Below, piece after piece: positions 9,247-17,708 of a stretch of 64,000 bases of DNA (positions within the stretch are counted from its first letter, which is position 1; each line of letters begins with the position of its first letter). A model generated the notes under the pieces. That model was given only the letters and a program-made list of their open reading frames with translations, was not told where the DNA came from and searched no databases. Position numbers and translations under genes: made by a program. The DNA is taken from the NCBI RefSeq assembly GCF_001541345.2, contig NZ_LMVL02000001.1, positions 186,001-250,000 on the forward strand, written 5' to 3'. Source of the DNA: Gillisella vitis (GTDB lineage: Bacteria; Pseudomonadota; Alphaproteobacteria; Rhizobiales; Rhizobiaceae).

Positions 9247-10335
9247 TTATTTCTGCGCCGGTTTGCCGAGAACGATGGCGTCATCGGCCTCCCAGCAAAC
9301 GGCAATGGCTTCGCCTACCTTAACCGGATGCGCGTGGAAGGCGGAATCGGTCAGGATGGCGGTAAAGTCTTCGATGCCCGCACCGCTCAGCATCAGCTTC
9401 ACGGTGGAACCGCGATATTCGACATTGGTGACAGAGCCGGTGAAGCCGAGGCCCGGGACCTGGCTCTGGCCGATCCGTACATGGTCGGTGCGCACGGCTA
9501 TGTCGGCGGGCTCGCCGACGACTGCTTTGCCGGAAGCCGCGAAATCCGCGCCAGCTGCCACTGATACCATGGCGATCTCGTCGGAAACGCTGGTGACGCG
9601 GCCTGAAATGACATTGTGATCGCCCATGAAACGAGCGACGAAGGCTGAAGCCGGGCGCTCGAATACGGTGCGGGGATCGGCAGCCTGTTCAATGCGGCCA
9701 TCGTTCATGATGACGATCAAGTCGGCGAGCGCCATGGCCTCTTCCTGGCTATGGGTCACATGCACGAAGGTGATGCCAAGCGAGGTCTGGAGTTTCTTCA
9801 GTTCGGCCCGCATGCGGATTTTCAAAAATGGATCGAGTGCAGACAGTGGCTCGTCCAGAAGAAGGGCTTCCGGATCGGTAATCAAGGCGCGTGCCAGCGC
9901 CACACGCTGCTGCTGTCCACCGGAAAGCTGGGCAGGGCGGCGGTCCGCATAGGCCTCCAGTTGCATCAGTTGCAGCATCTCCATCGCCTTGGCGCGGCGG
10001 GTGGCTTTGTCGATACCCTTCATTTTCAGGCTGAAGGCGACATTTTCAGTCAGGTCGAGATGCGGAAACAACGCATAGGATTGGAACATCATCGCCGTGC
10101 CACGCGCAGCGGGCGCGAGATCGGTGATGTTGGTGTTGCCCAGCAGGATATCGCCTGTCGTGACGGTCTCGTGTCCGGCAATCATCCGTAACGTCGATGT
10201 CTTGCCGCAACCGGAAGGGCCGAGCAGGCAGCAATAGGTTCCGGCCGGAATTTTCAGGCTGATGCTATGGACGGCTGTCGTATGACCGTAAACCTTGGTA
10301 ACGGCGGCAATATCGATGGCGGCGGCTTGTTTCAT
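9247..10335 (-). CDS. ABC transporter ATP-binding protein, PotA-like
   Basis: A 362-residue ATPase of the spermidine/putrescine family. Walker A (LGPSGCGKTSTLRM), the signature LSGGQQQRVALARAL, Walker B (ALLLDEPLSALD) and the switch histidine (VTHSQEEAMALAD) are intact, followed by a C-terminal TOBE regulatory domain from about residue 275. The open frame extends upstream to 10539, but I chose ATG 10335 (MKQAAAIDIAAVTKVYG) because homology begins there and the extension has no family similarity. It is the first gene of the ATPase-binding protein-permease-permease-racemase operon, divergent from the GntR regulator. Confidence 0.9.
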   Translation of the reverse strand: MKQAAAIDIAAVTKVYGHTTAVHSISLKIPAGTYCCLLGPSGCGKTSTLRMIAGHETVTTGDILLGNTNITDLAPAARGTAMMFQSYALFPHLDLTENVAFSLKMKGIDKATRRAKAMEMLQLMQLEAYADRRPAQLSGGQQQRVALARALITDPEALLLDEPLSALDPFLKIRMRAELKKLQTSLGITFVHVTHSQEEAMALADLIVIMNDGRIEQAADPRTVFERPASAFVARFMGDHNVISGRVTSVSDEIAMVSVAAGADFAASGKAVVGEPADIAVRTDHVRIGQSQVPGLGFTGSVTNVEYRGSTVKLMLSGAGIEDFTAILTDSAFHAHPVKVGEAIAVCWEADDAIVLGKPAQK

Positions 10336-10506
10336 GCTGCGATCCCTTGATGACCGCTTTCTTACAAGCATCTTGCGTGCCAGATGCTCTTTGCCCCTGG
10401 AAAACTTGGATAATCCTGTCGGCATCTGCCGGAATGCCCATGAAATCTCCGGGGTATTGAACGCTGTTGCGCAAAAAACGTGCGATTGTTTGCATTCGCT
10501 GGTCAA

Positions 10507-10518
10507 ATTGTACGCAAT
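10507..10518. promoter_or_regulatory. Candidate GntR/FCD operator between the divergent regulator and importer operon
   Basis: ATTGTACGCAAT (10507-10518) resembles the ATTGTATACAAT-type half-site pairs bound by many GntR regulators with an FCD domain. It overlaps a second inverted repeat, ACGCAA (10512-10517) with TTGCGT (10524-10529). Both lie in the 266-base gap between the ATPase gene and the regulator gene, where a shared operator would be expected. Binding is inferred from position and resemblance only. Confidence 0.4.
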
Positions 10519-10601
10519 AGATTTTGCGTCTGTCAGCAATCAGTGACTTTCGGAGCCTGCCAGTTCGATGTAGAAAGAGATGCATCAGCACGGGTGACGC
10601 T

Positions 10602-11312
10602 ATGAAGCTTGACGAAAAAATCAGTTTTCACGATTCAAACTTGGAAGACCGTGCATTCACCATCCGGGAATCCCTGCGAAATGCGATTATCGACCGGCGT
10701 TTAACGCCTGGAACCAAGCTTTCCGAGGCCGAAGTGGGACTTCTGTTCGATGTCAGTCGCACCGTTGTGCGCAGTGCTCTGCAAATGCTTGCATTCGAAG
10801 GGCTGATAAAGACGGAACGAAATAGGGGTGCTTTTGTATCCAATCCGAGCCCCGAAGAAGCAGTGCAGGTGTTTGCCTGCCGCCGAATGATCGAACCCGG
10901 TATCGTTCTGGCAGCTGTCGAGCGGCTGACGGAGGACGACCTGGTGGCTTTTCGTGCCCAGTTGGAAGATGAACAACGCCATCTGCACCAGCGCGGGCCT
11001 GCGGCGCGGCGCGCCGAAATAAAGGCCTCGGGCGATTTCCATCTGATGCTGGCAAAAGTTGCCGGCAATGCCATCCTGCAAAAATTTATGGATGAACTGG
11101 TGGCCAGATCATCGTTGGTCATCGCGCTGTATGGTGGTTCCGGGGCCTCTAGTTGCGGTCACAACGAGCATGAACAGATACTTGAGGCTCTTGCGCAGCG
11201 GGACGCCAAGCGTGCAAGTGCGCTGATGCTGCATCACATCGATCATATCGAAGCGGATCTGGATTTGCGGGTGCGGGACGGTCTGGCATTGAAAGATGCC
11301 TTGGGGCTTTAA
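10602..11312 (+). CDS. GntR-family transcriptional regulator, FadR/FCD subfamily
   Basis: A 236-residue regulator with an N-terminal winged helix-turn-helix (about residues 18-85: LRNAIIDRRLTPGTKLSEAE, then LLFDVSRTVVRSALQML) and a C-terminal all-helical FCD ligand-binding domain. The histidines expected to hold a metal or carboxylate ligand are visible (DFHLMLAKVAGN, HHIDHIEADL). I chose the ATG at 10602 over an upstream one at 10524 because the HTH starts shortly after. It is transcribed divergently from the PotABCD-racemase operon and is its most likely regulator; FCD regulators usually sense small organic acids or amino-acid derivatives. Confidence 0.9.
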   Translation: MKLDEKISFHDSNLEDRAFTIRESLRNAIIDRRLTPGTKLSEAEVGLLFDVSRTVVRSALQMLAFEGLIKTERNRGAFVSNPSPEEAVQVFACRRMIEPGIVLAAVERLTEDDLVAFRAQLEDEQRHLHQRGPAARRAEIKASGDFHLMLAKVAGNAILQKFMDELVARSSLVIALYGGSGASSCGHNEHEQILEALAQRDAKRASALMLHHIDHIEADLDLRVRDGLALKDALGL

Positions 11313-11490
11313 CGCCCTTTTGGCCTTTTTATGGTCGAGTTGTCAGGTTCAAGTCAGCGCTGAATGGTTCAGGTGCTAGTCAGGCAAGGATGCGAGTCGT
11401 AGATCTTGAATTTGGCATTGGAGAGAATAGTCTGTCCTGGGCAGCGATTCCACCGCCTGACAGATCATAGTAGTGCGGCGGGTTTTTGAA

Positions 11491-12429
11491 ATGCTCTATC
11501 CAGTGAGGTTCGTCTATCGTCGGTCCTCGGTTAAGTTCGGCAGTACGACCATGCGGTCATTTCAACTGTCCCGGTTGACGAGGCCCTATCTCGGCGACAA
11601 ATACCGGTTTGAAATGGCGCCCCTGCCGAACAAGCGAATACCTGGATTGCAAATGCTCTGGGCGAGCCTTCAGCCTAAAGATGCAATTTATGTGTTTACC
11701 AAGCGGGCGGCGCTTTCCATTGGCGCATCGGCGCTGGAAATTCTGCATGGCCGAAGCCGGGGCATATGTTTCGACTATGTCGATACGCCCCTGGATAAGA
11801 TGGTTTTCAATCATGTCGATATGCATCTCGCCAGTTCACATATGGCGCGTGATGCAATGCGCGCCAGGCTGACAAACACGCCTGGTGCGAAAGGGCAGGT
11901 TGGACTGCTGCTGCATGGTGCCGATGAACGTATCTATGCCATGGGCAACCAGCACCGTGCCGATTACCGCGCCGGTTATTTCGGCTTTCTGAAAAATACC
12001 GTCAGGACGCCTCAAATTGAAAAATCAGTCGATTTTCACGACGCGGCTTTCAGCGATTCTATGCGCCAGACCATTACGCGTATGGGTGATTACAGTTTAC
12101 ATTACTGCATTCGCGCACCCCAGACGGAGACGTTGGCGAGGTGTTATAAACCTTTTACCAAAGGTGTGATCGCGGCGGCCTGCGGTGCGAATGTGCTGGT
12201 GAATGCGGCTCAGGACGATGCCATCGCATTTCTGGGTGAGGATTATCCCTATCTTGTCCAAGGAGAAGGGGAGGACGAGATTATCGATGTTTTGCAACGG
12301 GCGCGAAGCACCCATGGTAAAAATGATTGGCTGCGCGCCCGCCGCGCCATGGATCATTTTCTGGATCAAGTCAGCCCAAAAGCAATGGCCATGCAGATGG
12401 ATGAAATATTTACGACTTTGCTGAGATAA
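11491..12429 (+). CDS. Uncharacterised protein, possibly glycosyltransferase-like
   Basis: About 312 residues from the ATG at 11491; a GTG at 11473 is also possible. I do not recognise the family with certainty. The C-terminal third has a pattern like the donor-binding region of GT-B glycosyltransferases (KPFTKGVIAAACGANVLVN, then a DYPYLVQGEGEDEI region), and the middle carries FDYVDTPLDKMVFNHVDMHL. No signal peptide or membrane helix is visible. It stands alone between the GntR regulator and a PilZ-domain gene on the same strand, so a role in surface polysaccharide is possible but unproven. Confidence 0.6.
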   Translation: MLYPVRFVYRRSSVKFGSTTMRSFQLSRLTRPYLGDKYRFEMAPLPNKRIPGLQMLWASLQPKDAIYVFTKRAALSIGASALEILHGRSRGICFDYVDTPLDKMVFNHVDMHLASSHMARDAMRARLTNTPGAKGQVGLLLHGADERIYAMGNQHRADYRAGYFGFLKNTVRTPQIEKSVDFHDAAFSDSMRQTITRMGDYSLHYCIRAPQTETLARCYKPFTKGVIAAACGANVLVNAAQDDAIAFLGEDYPYLVQGEGEDEIIDVLQRARSTHGKNDWLRARRAMDHFLDQVSPKAMAMQMDEIFTTLLR

Positions 12430-12523
12430 TAAAGTCTTGCTGGACCGGTTGGATGTGATCGGCATTATATGAAATTGTAATAACTGCTGGATGGTCTGGA
12501 TCTGGGATCGGCGGGGGTTTAGA

Positions 12524-12766
12524 ATGGAGAATAAGCGTAGAGACCATCGTGTGCGTACCTTACAAGCGGCACGCATTATCTTGAAAAATGGATTTTCGAG
12601 CTTTAGCTGCACCGTCAAGAATATTTCCTCCGATGGCGCGAAGCTAGCGGGCGATAATTTTGTAAATGTTCCCGATGAATTCGATTTGCTGATGGATGGC
12701 GGGCGCAAGGTCCATTGTGTCGTCCGGTGGCGGAAAATCACGGAAATCGGTGTGGAATTCGTCTGA
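12524..12766 (+). CDS. Small PilZ-domain protein
   Basis: An 80-residue protein from the ATG at 12524 (MENKRRDHRVR), consisting of a single PilZ domain. The two c-di-GMP binding signatures are present: an RxxxR-type motif (RRDHR) near the N terminus and the NISSDGAKL turn (D/NxSxxG) about 25 residues later. PilZ proteins bind c-di-GMP and act on motility or polysaccharide synthesis. The open frame extends to 12491, but the PilZ start fits the ATG at 12524. The nearby GGDEF-EAL protein (3504-5393) could supply or remove the ligand. Confidence 0.85.
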   Translation: MENKRRDHRVRTLQAARIILKNGFSSFSCTVKNISSDGAKLAGDNFVNVPDEFDLLMDGGRKVHCVVRWRKITEIGVEFV

Positions 12767-12811
12767 CCGACATTCAGCAGCGTCACGGGTGGAAAAGTTC
12801 GATAGCAGGTC

Positions 12812-13360
12812 ATGATTGAGTTCAACAGCAGTGCTGTCGATATCGCCCACGCCCTGATCGGCGCTGAGCTTTTCGTAGACGGTGTCGGCGGCATGATCGT
12901 CGAAACCGAGGCCTATGAGCGCGATGATCCGGCATCCCATAGTTTTCGGGGGGCTACGCCGCGCAATAAAACGATGTTTGGCCCAGCCGGACATGTCTAT
13001 GTCTATCGTTCCTATGGTATTCACTGGTGTTTGAATATCGTTTGTCGGTCCGGCAGTGCGGTTCTGATCCGGGCGCTCGCGCCAAGCCAGGGTGTGGATT
13101 TCATGCAGGCGCGGCGTGGCGATGTGGCGCCGCGTTTTTTATGCGCTGGGCCTGGCCGTCTGGCACAGGCCTTGGGCATCACCGTTCAACACGATGGCTT
13201 GCCTCTCGCCCAACCGCCATTTCAGCTCGTGCCTGCCAAAACCCGCCCAAGCGTGGCGATCGGTCCTCGCATTGGTATTACCAAGGCGGTCGATCATCCA
13301 TGGCGCTTCGGTTTGGCGGGGTCTAAATTTCTAAGCAAGCCTTTCCCCACGGTCCTCTAG
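12812..13360 (+). CDS. 3-methyladenine DNA glycosylase (AAG/MPG family)
   Basis: A 182-residue alkyladenine DNA glycosylase of the AAG family, which excises alkylated and deaminated purines as the first step of base-excision repair. The active-site segment is clear: VETEAYERDDPASHSFRG with the catalytic glutamate in VETEAY, then TPRNKTMFGPAGHVYVYRSYG, which forms the DNA-intercalating and water-positioning region. The C-terminal IGPRIGITKA segment also matches. It starts with ATG 45 bases after the PilZ gene. Length is typical of compact bacterial members. Confidence 0.92.
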   Translation: MIEFNSSAVDIAHALIGAELFVDGVGGMIVETEAYERDDPASHSFRGATPRNKTMFGPAGHVYVYRSYGIHWCLNIVCRSGSAVLIRALAPSQGVDFMQARRGDVAPRFLCAGPGRLAQALGITVQHDGLPLAQPPFQLVPAKTRPSVAIGPRIGITKAVDHPWRFGLAGSKFLSKPFPTVL

Positions 13361-13424
13361 CGCCATATCCGGCAGAGGGATAATGCTGTCGCGGTCATGA
13401 GCCTGCAAACAACTGGATAAACTG

Positions 13425-14081
13425 ATGGTGCTGGTACTGGATGCCGTGAGAAAAACATACCGCACATCGGAAGGTCCTCTGGAGGTTCTCAAAGGTGTCA
13501 GCCTGACCTTGGCAGCGGGGCGAACCATAGCGTTGACCGGGGAATCCGGCAGCGGAAAAAGCACATTGCTTCATCTGGCAGGCGGGCTGGACAGCGCCGA
13601 TGCCGGGAAGCTTTGCGTGGATGGCGAAGATATCGACGCGCTCGATGATAAAGGTCGCGCCCGGTTGCGGCGTGGCACCGTCGGGTTGATTTTTCAGCAG
13701 TTCAATCTGATCCCGTCGCTGGATGTGCGGGCCAATCTGGCGTTTCACGCCCGGCTGGGTGAGCGTTACGATAGCCAATGGCAACAGGAATTGACGGAAC
13801 GCCTGGGGCTTGCGGCGCTTCTGTCGCGCTATCCCGAGCAGCTCTCCGGCGGCCAGCAACAGCGCGTCGCCATTGGTCGGACGCTTGCGGTTCGGCCAAA
13901 ACTGGTTCTGGCCGATGAGCCGACCGGAAATCTCGATGAAGAGACAGGCAATGCGGTCATGGGATTGATGTTATCCCTGGTGCGGGAGACCGGTGCTGCC
14001 CTGTTGATGGTAACGCATTCGCCCCGATTGGCTGCCATGCTGGATGAAAACTTGCATTTGCGTGCCGGGCGGGTGGCCTGA
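13425..14081 (+). CDS. ABC transporter ATP-binding protein, LolD/MacB type
   Basis: A 218-residue ATPase of the LolD/MacB/FtsE group. Walker A (LTGESGSGKSTLLHLAGG), the signature LSGGQQQRVAIGRTL, Walker B (LVLADEPTGNLDEETG) and switch histidine (MVTHSPRLAAM) are intact. Its stop overlaps the start of the FtsX-type permease gene (TGATG), so the two are coupled. With the permease and the lipocalin-like secreted protein that follows, it resembles the AttE-H-type export systems of Agrobacterium, which move lipoprotein or lipid substrates across the envelope; the substrate here is unknown. Confidence 0.92.
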   Translation: MVLVLDAVRKTYRTSEGPLEVLKGVSLTLAAGRTIALTGESGSGKSTLLHLAGGLDSADAGKLCVDGEDIDALDDKGRARLRRGTVGLIFQQFNLIPSLDVRANLAFHARLGERYDSQWQQELTERLGLAALLSRYPEQLSGGQQQRVAIGRTLAVRPKLVLADEPTGNLDEETGNAVMGLMLSLVRETGAALLMVTHSPRLAAMLDENLHLRAGRVA

Positions 14082-16489
14082 TGCTGCGCACGGCTTTTCT
14101 GGCGTTGTTGTCGCATTGGCGGCGCAAGCCGCTTCAATTGGCTATGCTGCTCCTCGGTCTGTCGCTAGCGACAGCACTTTGGTCGGGTGTGCAGGCGATC
14201 AATGCCGAAGCGCGGGCCTCTTATGCGCGGGCCGCCGCCATGCTTGGGCAAAACCGCTTGTCGGATATCCAAAGCAAGGATGGCAGGCCCATCCCCATCT
14301 CGACCTATGTCGCGCTGCGTCGAGCGGGGCTGCTGGTTTCCCCGGTTCTTGAAGGGGAGGTGCGACTTGGCACGTTTCGCCTGCGGTTGATCGGCATAGA
14401 TCCCCTGACAATTCCGTCGGTGGCCCAGCCTGTCGATTTGCGCGGCGATGGCAATATCAATCGCTTCCTGCTTCCGCCGGGGCAGATCGCGGTTTCGCAA
14501 GCCACTGCCGATGCTCTTCGGGGGCAAGAGTTGCCGCCACTTGATATCGTCAAGGATATTCCTTTTGCAACCGGGTTTACCGATATCGGCAGGGCGCAAG
14601 CCTTGCTGGCACAAAGCGATGGGTTGACGCGGCTGATTGTCTCGCCGGAACAGCCGATTTCGCAACAGCAACTGGCGGCATTGGCGCCTGATCTGCGCCT
14701 GAAATCCCCCGATGGCGAAGGGGATCTTGCGCGATTAACGGACAGTTTTCATCTCAACCTGACGGCCTTCGGACTGCTGTCCTTCGTTGTCGGACTGTTC
14801 ATTGTCTATGCGGCTGTGCGGCTTGCTTTCGAACAGAGACGGCCGACCTTTCGAACGCTTCGATCTCTTGGTCTCTCGGCCAGCGCATTGATGCTCCTGC
14901 TTTTCCTGGAGCTATTTGTCTTTGCATTGGCTGCGGGAGTCGCGGGCGTGGCGCTTGGCTATGTCGTTGCCTCTGTCTTGCTGCCGGATGTGGCGCTGAC
15001 CCTTAGGGGCCTTTATGGCGCCGATGTGCCGGGAACGCTGACTTTTCGGCCTCAATGGTGGGCGACAGGGATCGGGATTGCGGTGGTCGGCACGCTTGCG
15101 TCCGCAGGGCAAAGTCTCTGGCAGGTCTGGCGTATGCCGCTGCTGGCCCCGGCCCAGCCACGCGCCTGGGCCATGGCATCGGAACGGGCCTGGTTTCTCC
15201 AGGCGCTGGCTTCGTCAGTGCTATTTGCGGTAACGCTGATTTTGATGAAATTCGGCAATGGCCTGGTGGCGGGTTTTGCTACACTGGGAGCGCTTTTACT
15301 GGCCTCGGCTCTGGCCCTGCCGGTCATTCTGGTACCCGTCCTGCGGTTGATGCAGTCGCTGGCAAAACGACCGGTTTGGAAATGGTTCTGGGCCGATACC
15401 CGCCAGCAATTGCCCAGCCTTTCCCTGGCCTTGATGGCGCTTCTTCTGGCTCTGTCGGCCAATGTAGGGGTTGGAACCATGGTGTCCAGCTTTCGTCTGA
15501 CCTTTGTCGGCTGGCTGGATCAAAGATTGGCCGCTGAGCTATATGTGACGGCGCGCAACGATGACGAGGCCGGGCGTTTGCAGTCCTGGCTTGCCCCTCG
15601 GGTGAAGGCGGTGCTGCCGATCTGGAATGCCCAGGGGGAGGTCGGCGACAAAGCCGTGGTTATTCATGGTGTGGTCGATGATGCCACCTACCGTGATCAC
15701 TGGCCGATGCTTGCCGCCACGCCGGATGTCTGGGACAGGTTAGCGAGGGGTGAGGGGGCCTTGATCAATGAACAGATGATGCGCCGCGAGGGCTTGGCGG
15801 TGGGTGATGAGATAACGCTGCCCGGTGGCTGGAAGCCCCGTATTCTCGGTGTCTATTCCGATTACGGTAATCCCAATGAGGATGTGATCGTCGCTCAATC
15901 GGAATTGGTCAGCCGTTTTTCCGATCTCTCGCGCTTGCGGTTCGGGCTGCGGGTGCGGCCAGACCAGACTGGGGCGTTGCGTGAGGCTTTGATGACCGAA
16001 TTCGGCTTGCCGCCCGATAACATCGTGGATCAGGCGGTGATCAAGGCGCGATCACTGGCCATTTTCGAAAAGACCTTCGCTGTTACAGCCGCCCTCAACG
16101 TGTTGACGCTGGGGGTGGCGGGGCTTGCGATGTTTGCCAGCCTTATGACTCTATCAGGCATGCGGCTGCCGCAGATCGCCCCCGTCTGGGCAATGGGTCT
16201 GACCCGTCGCGCGATAACCGGGTTGGAGCTTGCCCGCACCCTTATCCTTGCGGGCTTTACACTCGTTGCCGCGCTGCCGGTAGGACTTGGTCTGGCCTGG
16301 GTTCTGTTGGCGGTGGTCAATGTCGAGGCATTCGGCTGGCGCTTGCCAATGCATGTGTTTCCCGTCCAGTGGCTATGGCTGGGAGGGTTTGCACTGTTGG
16401 CCTCGCTGCTCTCGGCACTGATCCCACTTGCCGGTATTGCCCGATTGAAGCCATCGGATTTATTGAAAGTCTTTGCCAATGAACGCTAA
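14081..16489 (+). CDS. FtsX-like ABC permease, fused double-domain form
   Basis: An 802-residue inner-membrane permease with two FtsX-type transmembrane blocks. An N-terminal helix (about 15-35) is followed by a periplasmic domain, a three-helix block at about 225-340, two further helices near 370-415, a helix near 445, a second periplasmic domain (about 470-655), and a final three-helix block at about 660-795. This fused layout is typical of MacB-like exporters that need only one permease gene. It overlaps its ATPase gene by one base and the downstream lipocalin-like gene by 11 bases, which supports a three-gene operon. Confidence 0.9.
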   Translation: MLRTAFLALLSHWRRKPLQLAMLLLGLSLATALWSGVQAINAEARASYARAAAMLGQNRLSDIQSKDGRPIPISTYVALRRAGLLVSPVLEGEVRLGTFRLRLIGIDPLTIPSVAQPVDLRGDGNINRFLLPPGQIAVSQATADALRGQELPPLDIVKDIPFATGFTDIGRAQALLAQSDGLTRLIVSPEQPISQQQLAALAPDLRLKSPDGEGDLARLTDSFHLNLTAFGLLSFVVGLFIVYAAVRLAFEQRRPTFRTLRSLGLSASALMLLLFLELFVFALAAGVAGVALGYVVASVLLPDVALTLRGLYGADVPGTLTFRPQWWATGIGIAVVGTLASAGQSLWQVWRMPLLAPAQPRAWAMASERAWFLQALASSVLFAVTLILMKFGNGLVAGFATLGALLLASALALPVILVPVLRLMQSLAKRPVWKWFWADTRQQLPSLSLALMALLLALSANVGVGTMVSSFRLTFVGWLDQRLAAELYVTARNDDEAGRLQSWLAPRVKAVLPIWNAQGEVGDKAVVIHGVVDDATYRDHWPMLAATPDVWDRLARGEGALINEQMMRREGLAVGDEITLPGGWKPRILGVYSDYGNPNEDVIVAQSELVSRFSDLSRLRFGLRVRPDQTGALREALMTEFGLPPDNIVDQAVIKARSLAIFEKTFAVTAALNVLTLGVAGLAMFASLMTLSGMRLPQIAPVWAMGLTRRAITGLELARTLILAGFTLVAALPVGLGLAWVLLAVVNVEAFGWRLPMHVFPVQWLWLGGFALLASLLSALIPLAGIARLKPSDLLKVFANER

Positions 16490-17558
16490 TATCAGTCGGT
16501 TGTTGGTTTTCGCTCTGGTGCTGCTGCTTGGCGGTCATCCGGTTTTCGCTCAGGGCTTTGCCGGTCTTGGTGCCAAGGCTGGCGATGGTTTTGCCTTGCC
16601 GCAGCCAGGCCAACCGCTTGCGTTTCCAATGGATCATGGCCCGCACCCGAATTACCGGATCGAATGGTGGTATGTGACGGCCAATCTGACCGGACCGGAT
16701 GGGCGCGATTACGGGGTGCAATGGACGCTGTTTCGCTCGGCATTGAAACCAGGCGAGGCAGAGGGCTGGAACAGTCCACAAATCTGGATGGGGCATGCGG
16801 CCTTGACCACAACAGACCATCATTACGCTGCGGAAAAATTTGCGCGTGGAGGAATAGGTCAGGCGGGCGTGGCGCTTTCGCCGTTTTCCGCCTGGATCGA
16901 TGATTGGTCACTCATGGCAGGAGCACCGGCCGGAAACACTGGCGATGCGCTGTCCTCCTTGACCATGAAGGCCAAGGGTGCCGATTTTTCCTACGATCTC
17001 TCCTTGCAGGCCACCGGACCCCTAGTGGCGCAGGGAGAGCATGGCTACTCGGTGAAATCAGCGGAAGGGCAGGCGAGCTATTATTATTCCCAGCCCTTCT
17101 ATGCGGTGAATGGTATCTTGAACCTGCCGACCGGTCCTGTCGCCGTGACTGGTAAGGCTTGGCTGGATCGGGAATGGTCCTCCCAACCGCTCTCCGCCGA
17201 CCAGAAAGGCTGGGATTGGTTCTCCCTCCATTTCGAGAACGGTGCAAAACTGATGGGCTATCATCTGCGCGGCAAGGGTGACGATTATACGGTCTCCACC
17301 TGGATCACGCCGCAGGGTGTGCCGGAGCCAATGCGGCCCGGCGCGCTCAAGCTGACGGTATTAAAACAAACGCAGGTCGCGGGTCGCACCATGCCAGTGG
17401 AGTGGCAACTGGAACTGCCCGAAAAAGCCATGTCGATCCGGACCACGCCCGTAAACGCGCAAAGCTGGATGCCCCTGGCGTTCCCCTATTGGGAAGGCCC
17501 GATCCGCTTTTCGGGCAGCCACGCTGGTGCCGGTTATCTTGAAATGACCGGATATTGA
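16479..17558 (+). CDS. Secreted lipocalin-like (AttH/CrtC-family) protein
   Basis: A 359-residue protein with a clear Sec signal peptide (SRLLVFALVLLLGGHPVFAQ, cleavage near residue 26). The mature part matches the AttH/CrtC hydroxyneurosporene-synthase-like double-lipocalin family: FPMDHGPHPNYRIEWWYVTA and LDREWSSQPLSADQKGWDWF are the characteristic blocks. It overlaps the end of the FtsX permease gene. Family members in similar operons are periplasmic and are thought to bind lipid-like substrates; they are often annotated as carotenoid hydratases, but no carotenoid genes are nearby, so that reaction is unlikely here. Confidence 0.85.
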   Translation: MNANISRLLVFALVLLLGGHPVFAQGFAGLGAKAGDGFALPQPGQPLAFPMDHGPHPNYRIEWWYVTANLTGPDGRDYGVQWTLFRSALKPGEAEGWNSPQIWMGHAALTTTDHHYAAEKFARGGIGQAGVALSPFSAWIDDWSLMAGAPAGNTGDALSSLTMKAKGADFSYDLSLQATGPLVAQGEHGYSVKSAEGQASYYYSQPFYAVNGILNLPTGPVAVTGKAWLDREWSSQPLSADQKGWDWFSLHFENGAKLMGYHLRGKGDDYTVSTWITPQGVPEPMRPGALKLTVLKQTQVAGRTMPVEWQLELPEKAMSIRTTPVNAQSWMPLAFPYWEGPIRFSGSHAGAGYLEMTGY

Positions 17559-17708
17559 ACCCAAACGGTCTTCTGGTCATATGGCATGCGCTTTGCTTTC
17601 TGGTATTTACAGTAGGTCGTACGGTCGGCGCATGATAATCATGGGGTCGGATTGGCATGGGCAGGCGTATCGAGCATTTGCACGCTTCGTCCGGCAAGGA
17701 GAACGGTG

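Noticed and set aside
10336..10539. N-terminal extension of the PotA-like ATPase frame
   Set aside because: No family similarity, and it covers the divergent promoter and candidate operator.
16479..17558. Carotenoid 1,2-hydratase activity for the lipocalin-like protein
   Set aside because: No carotenoid genes nearby, and it has a signal peptide and is coupled to an envelope ABC exporter.
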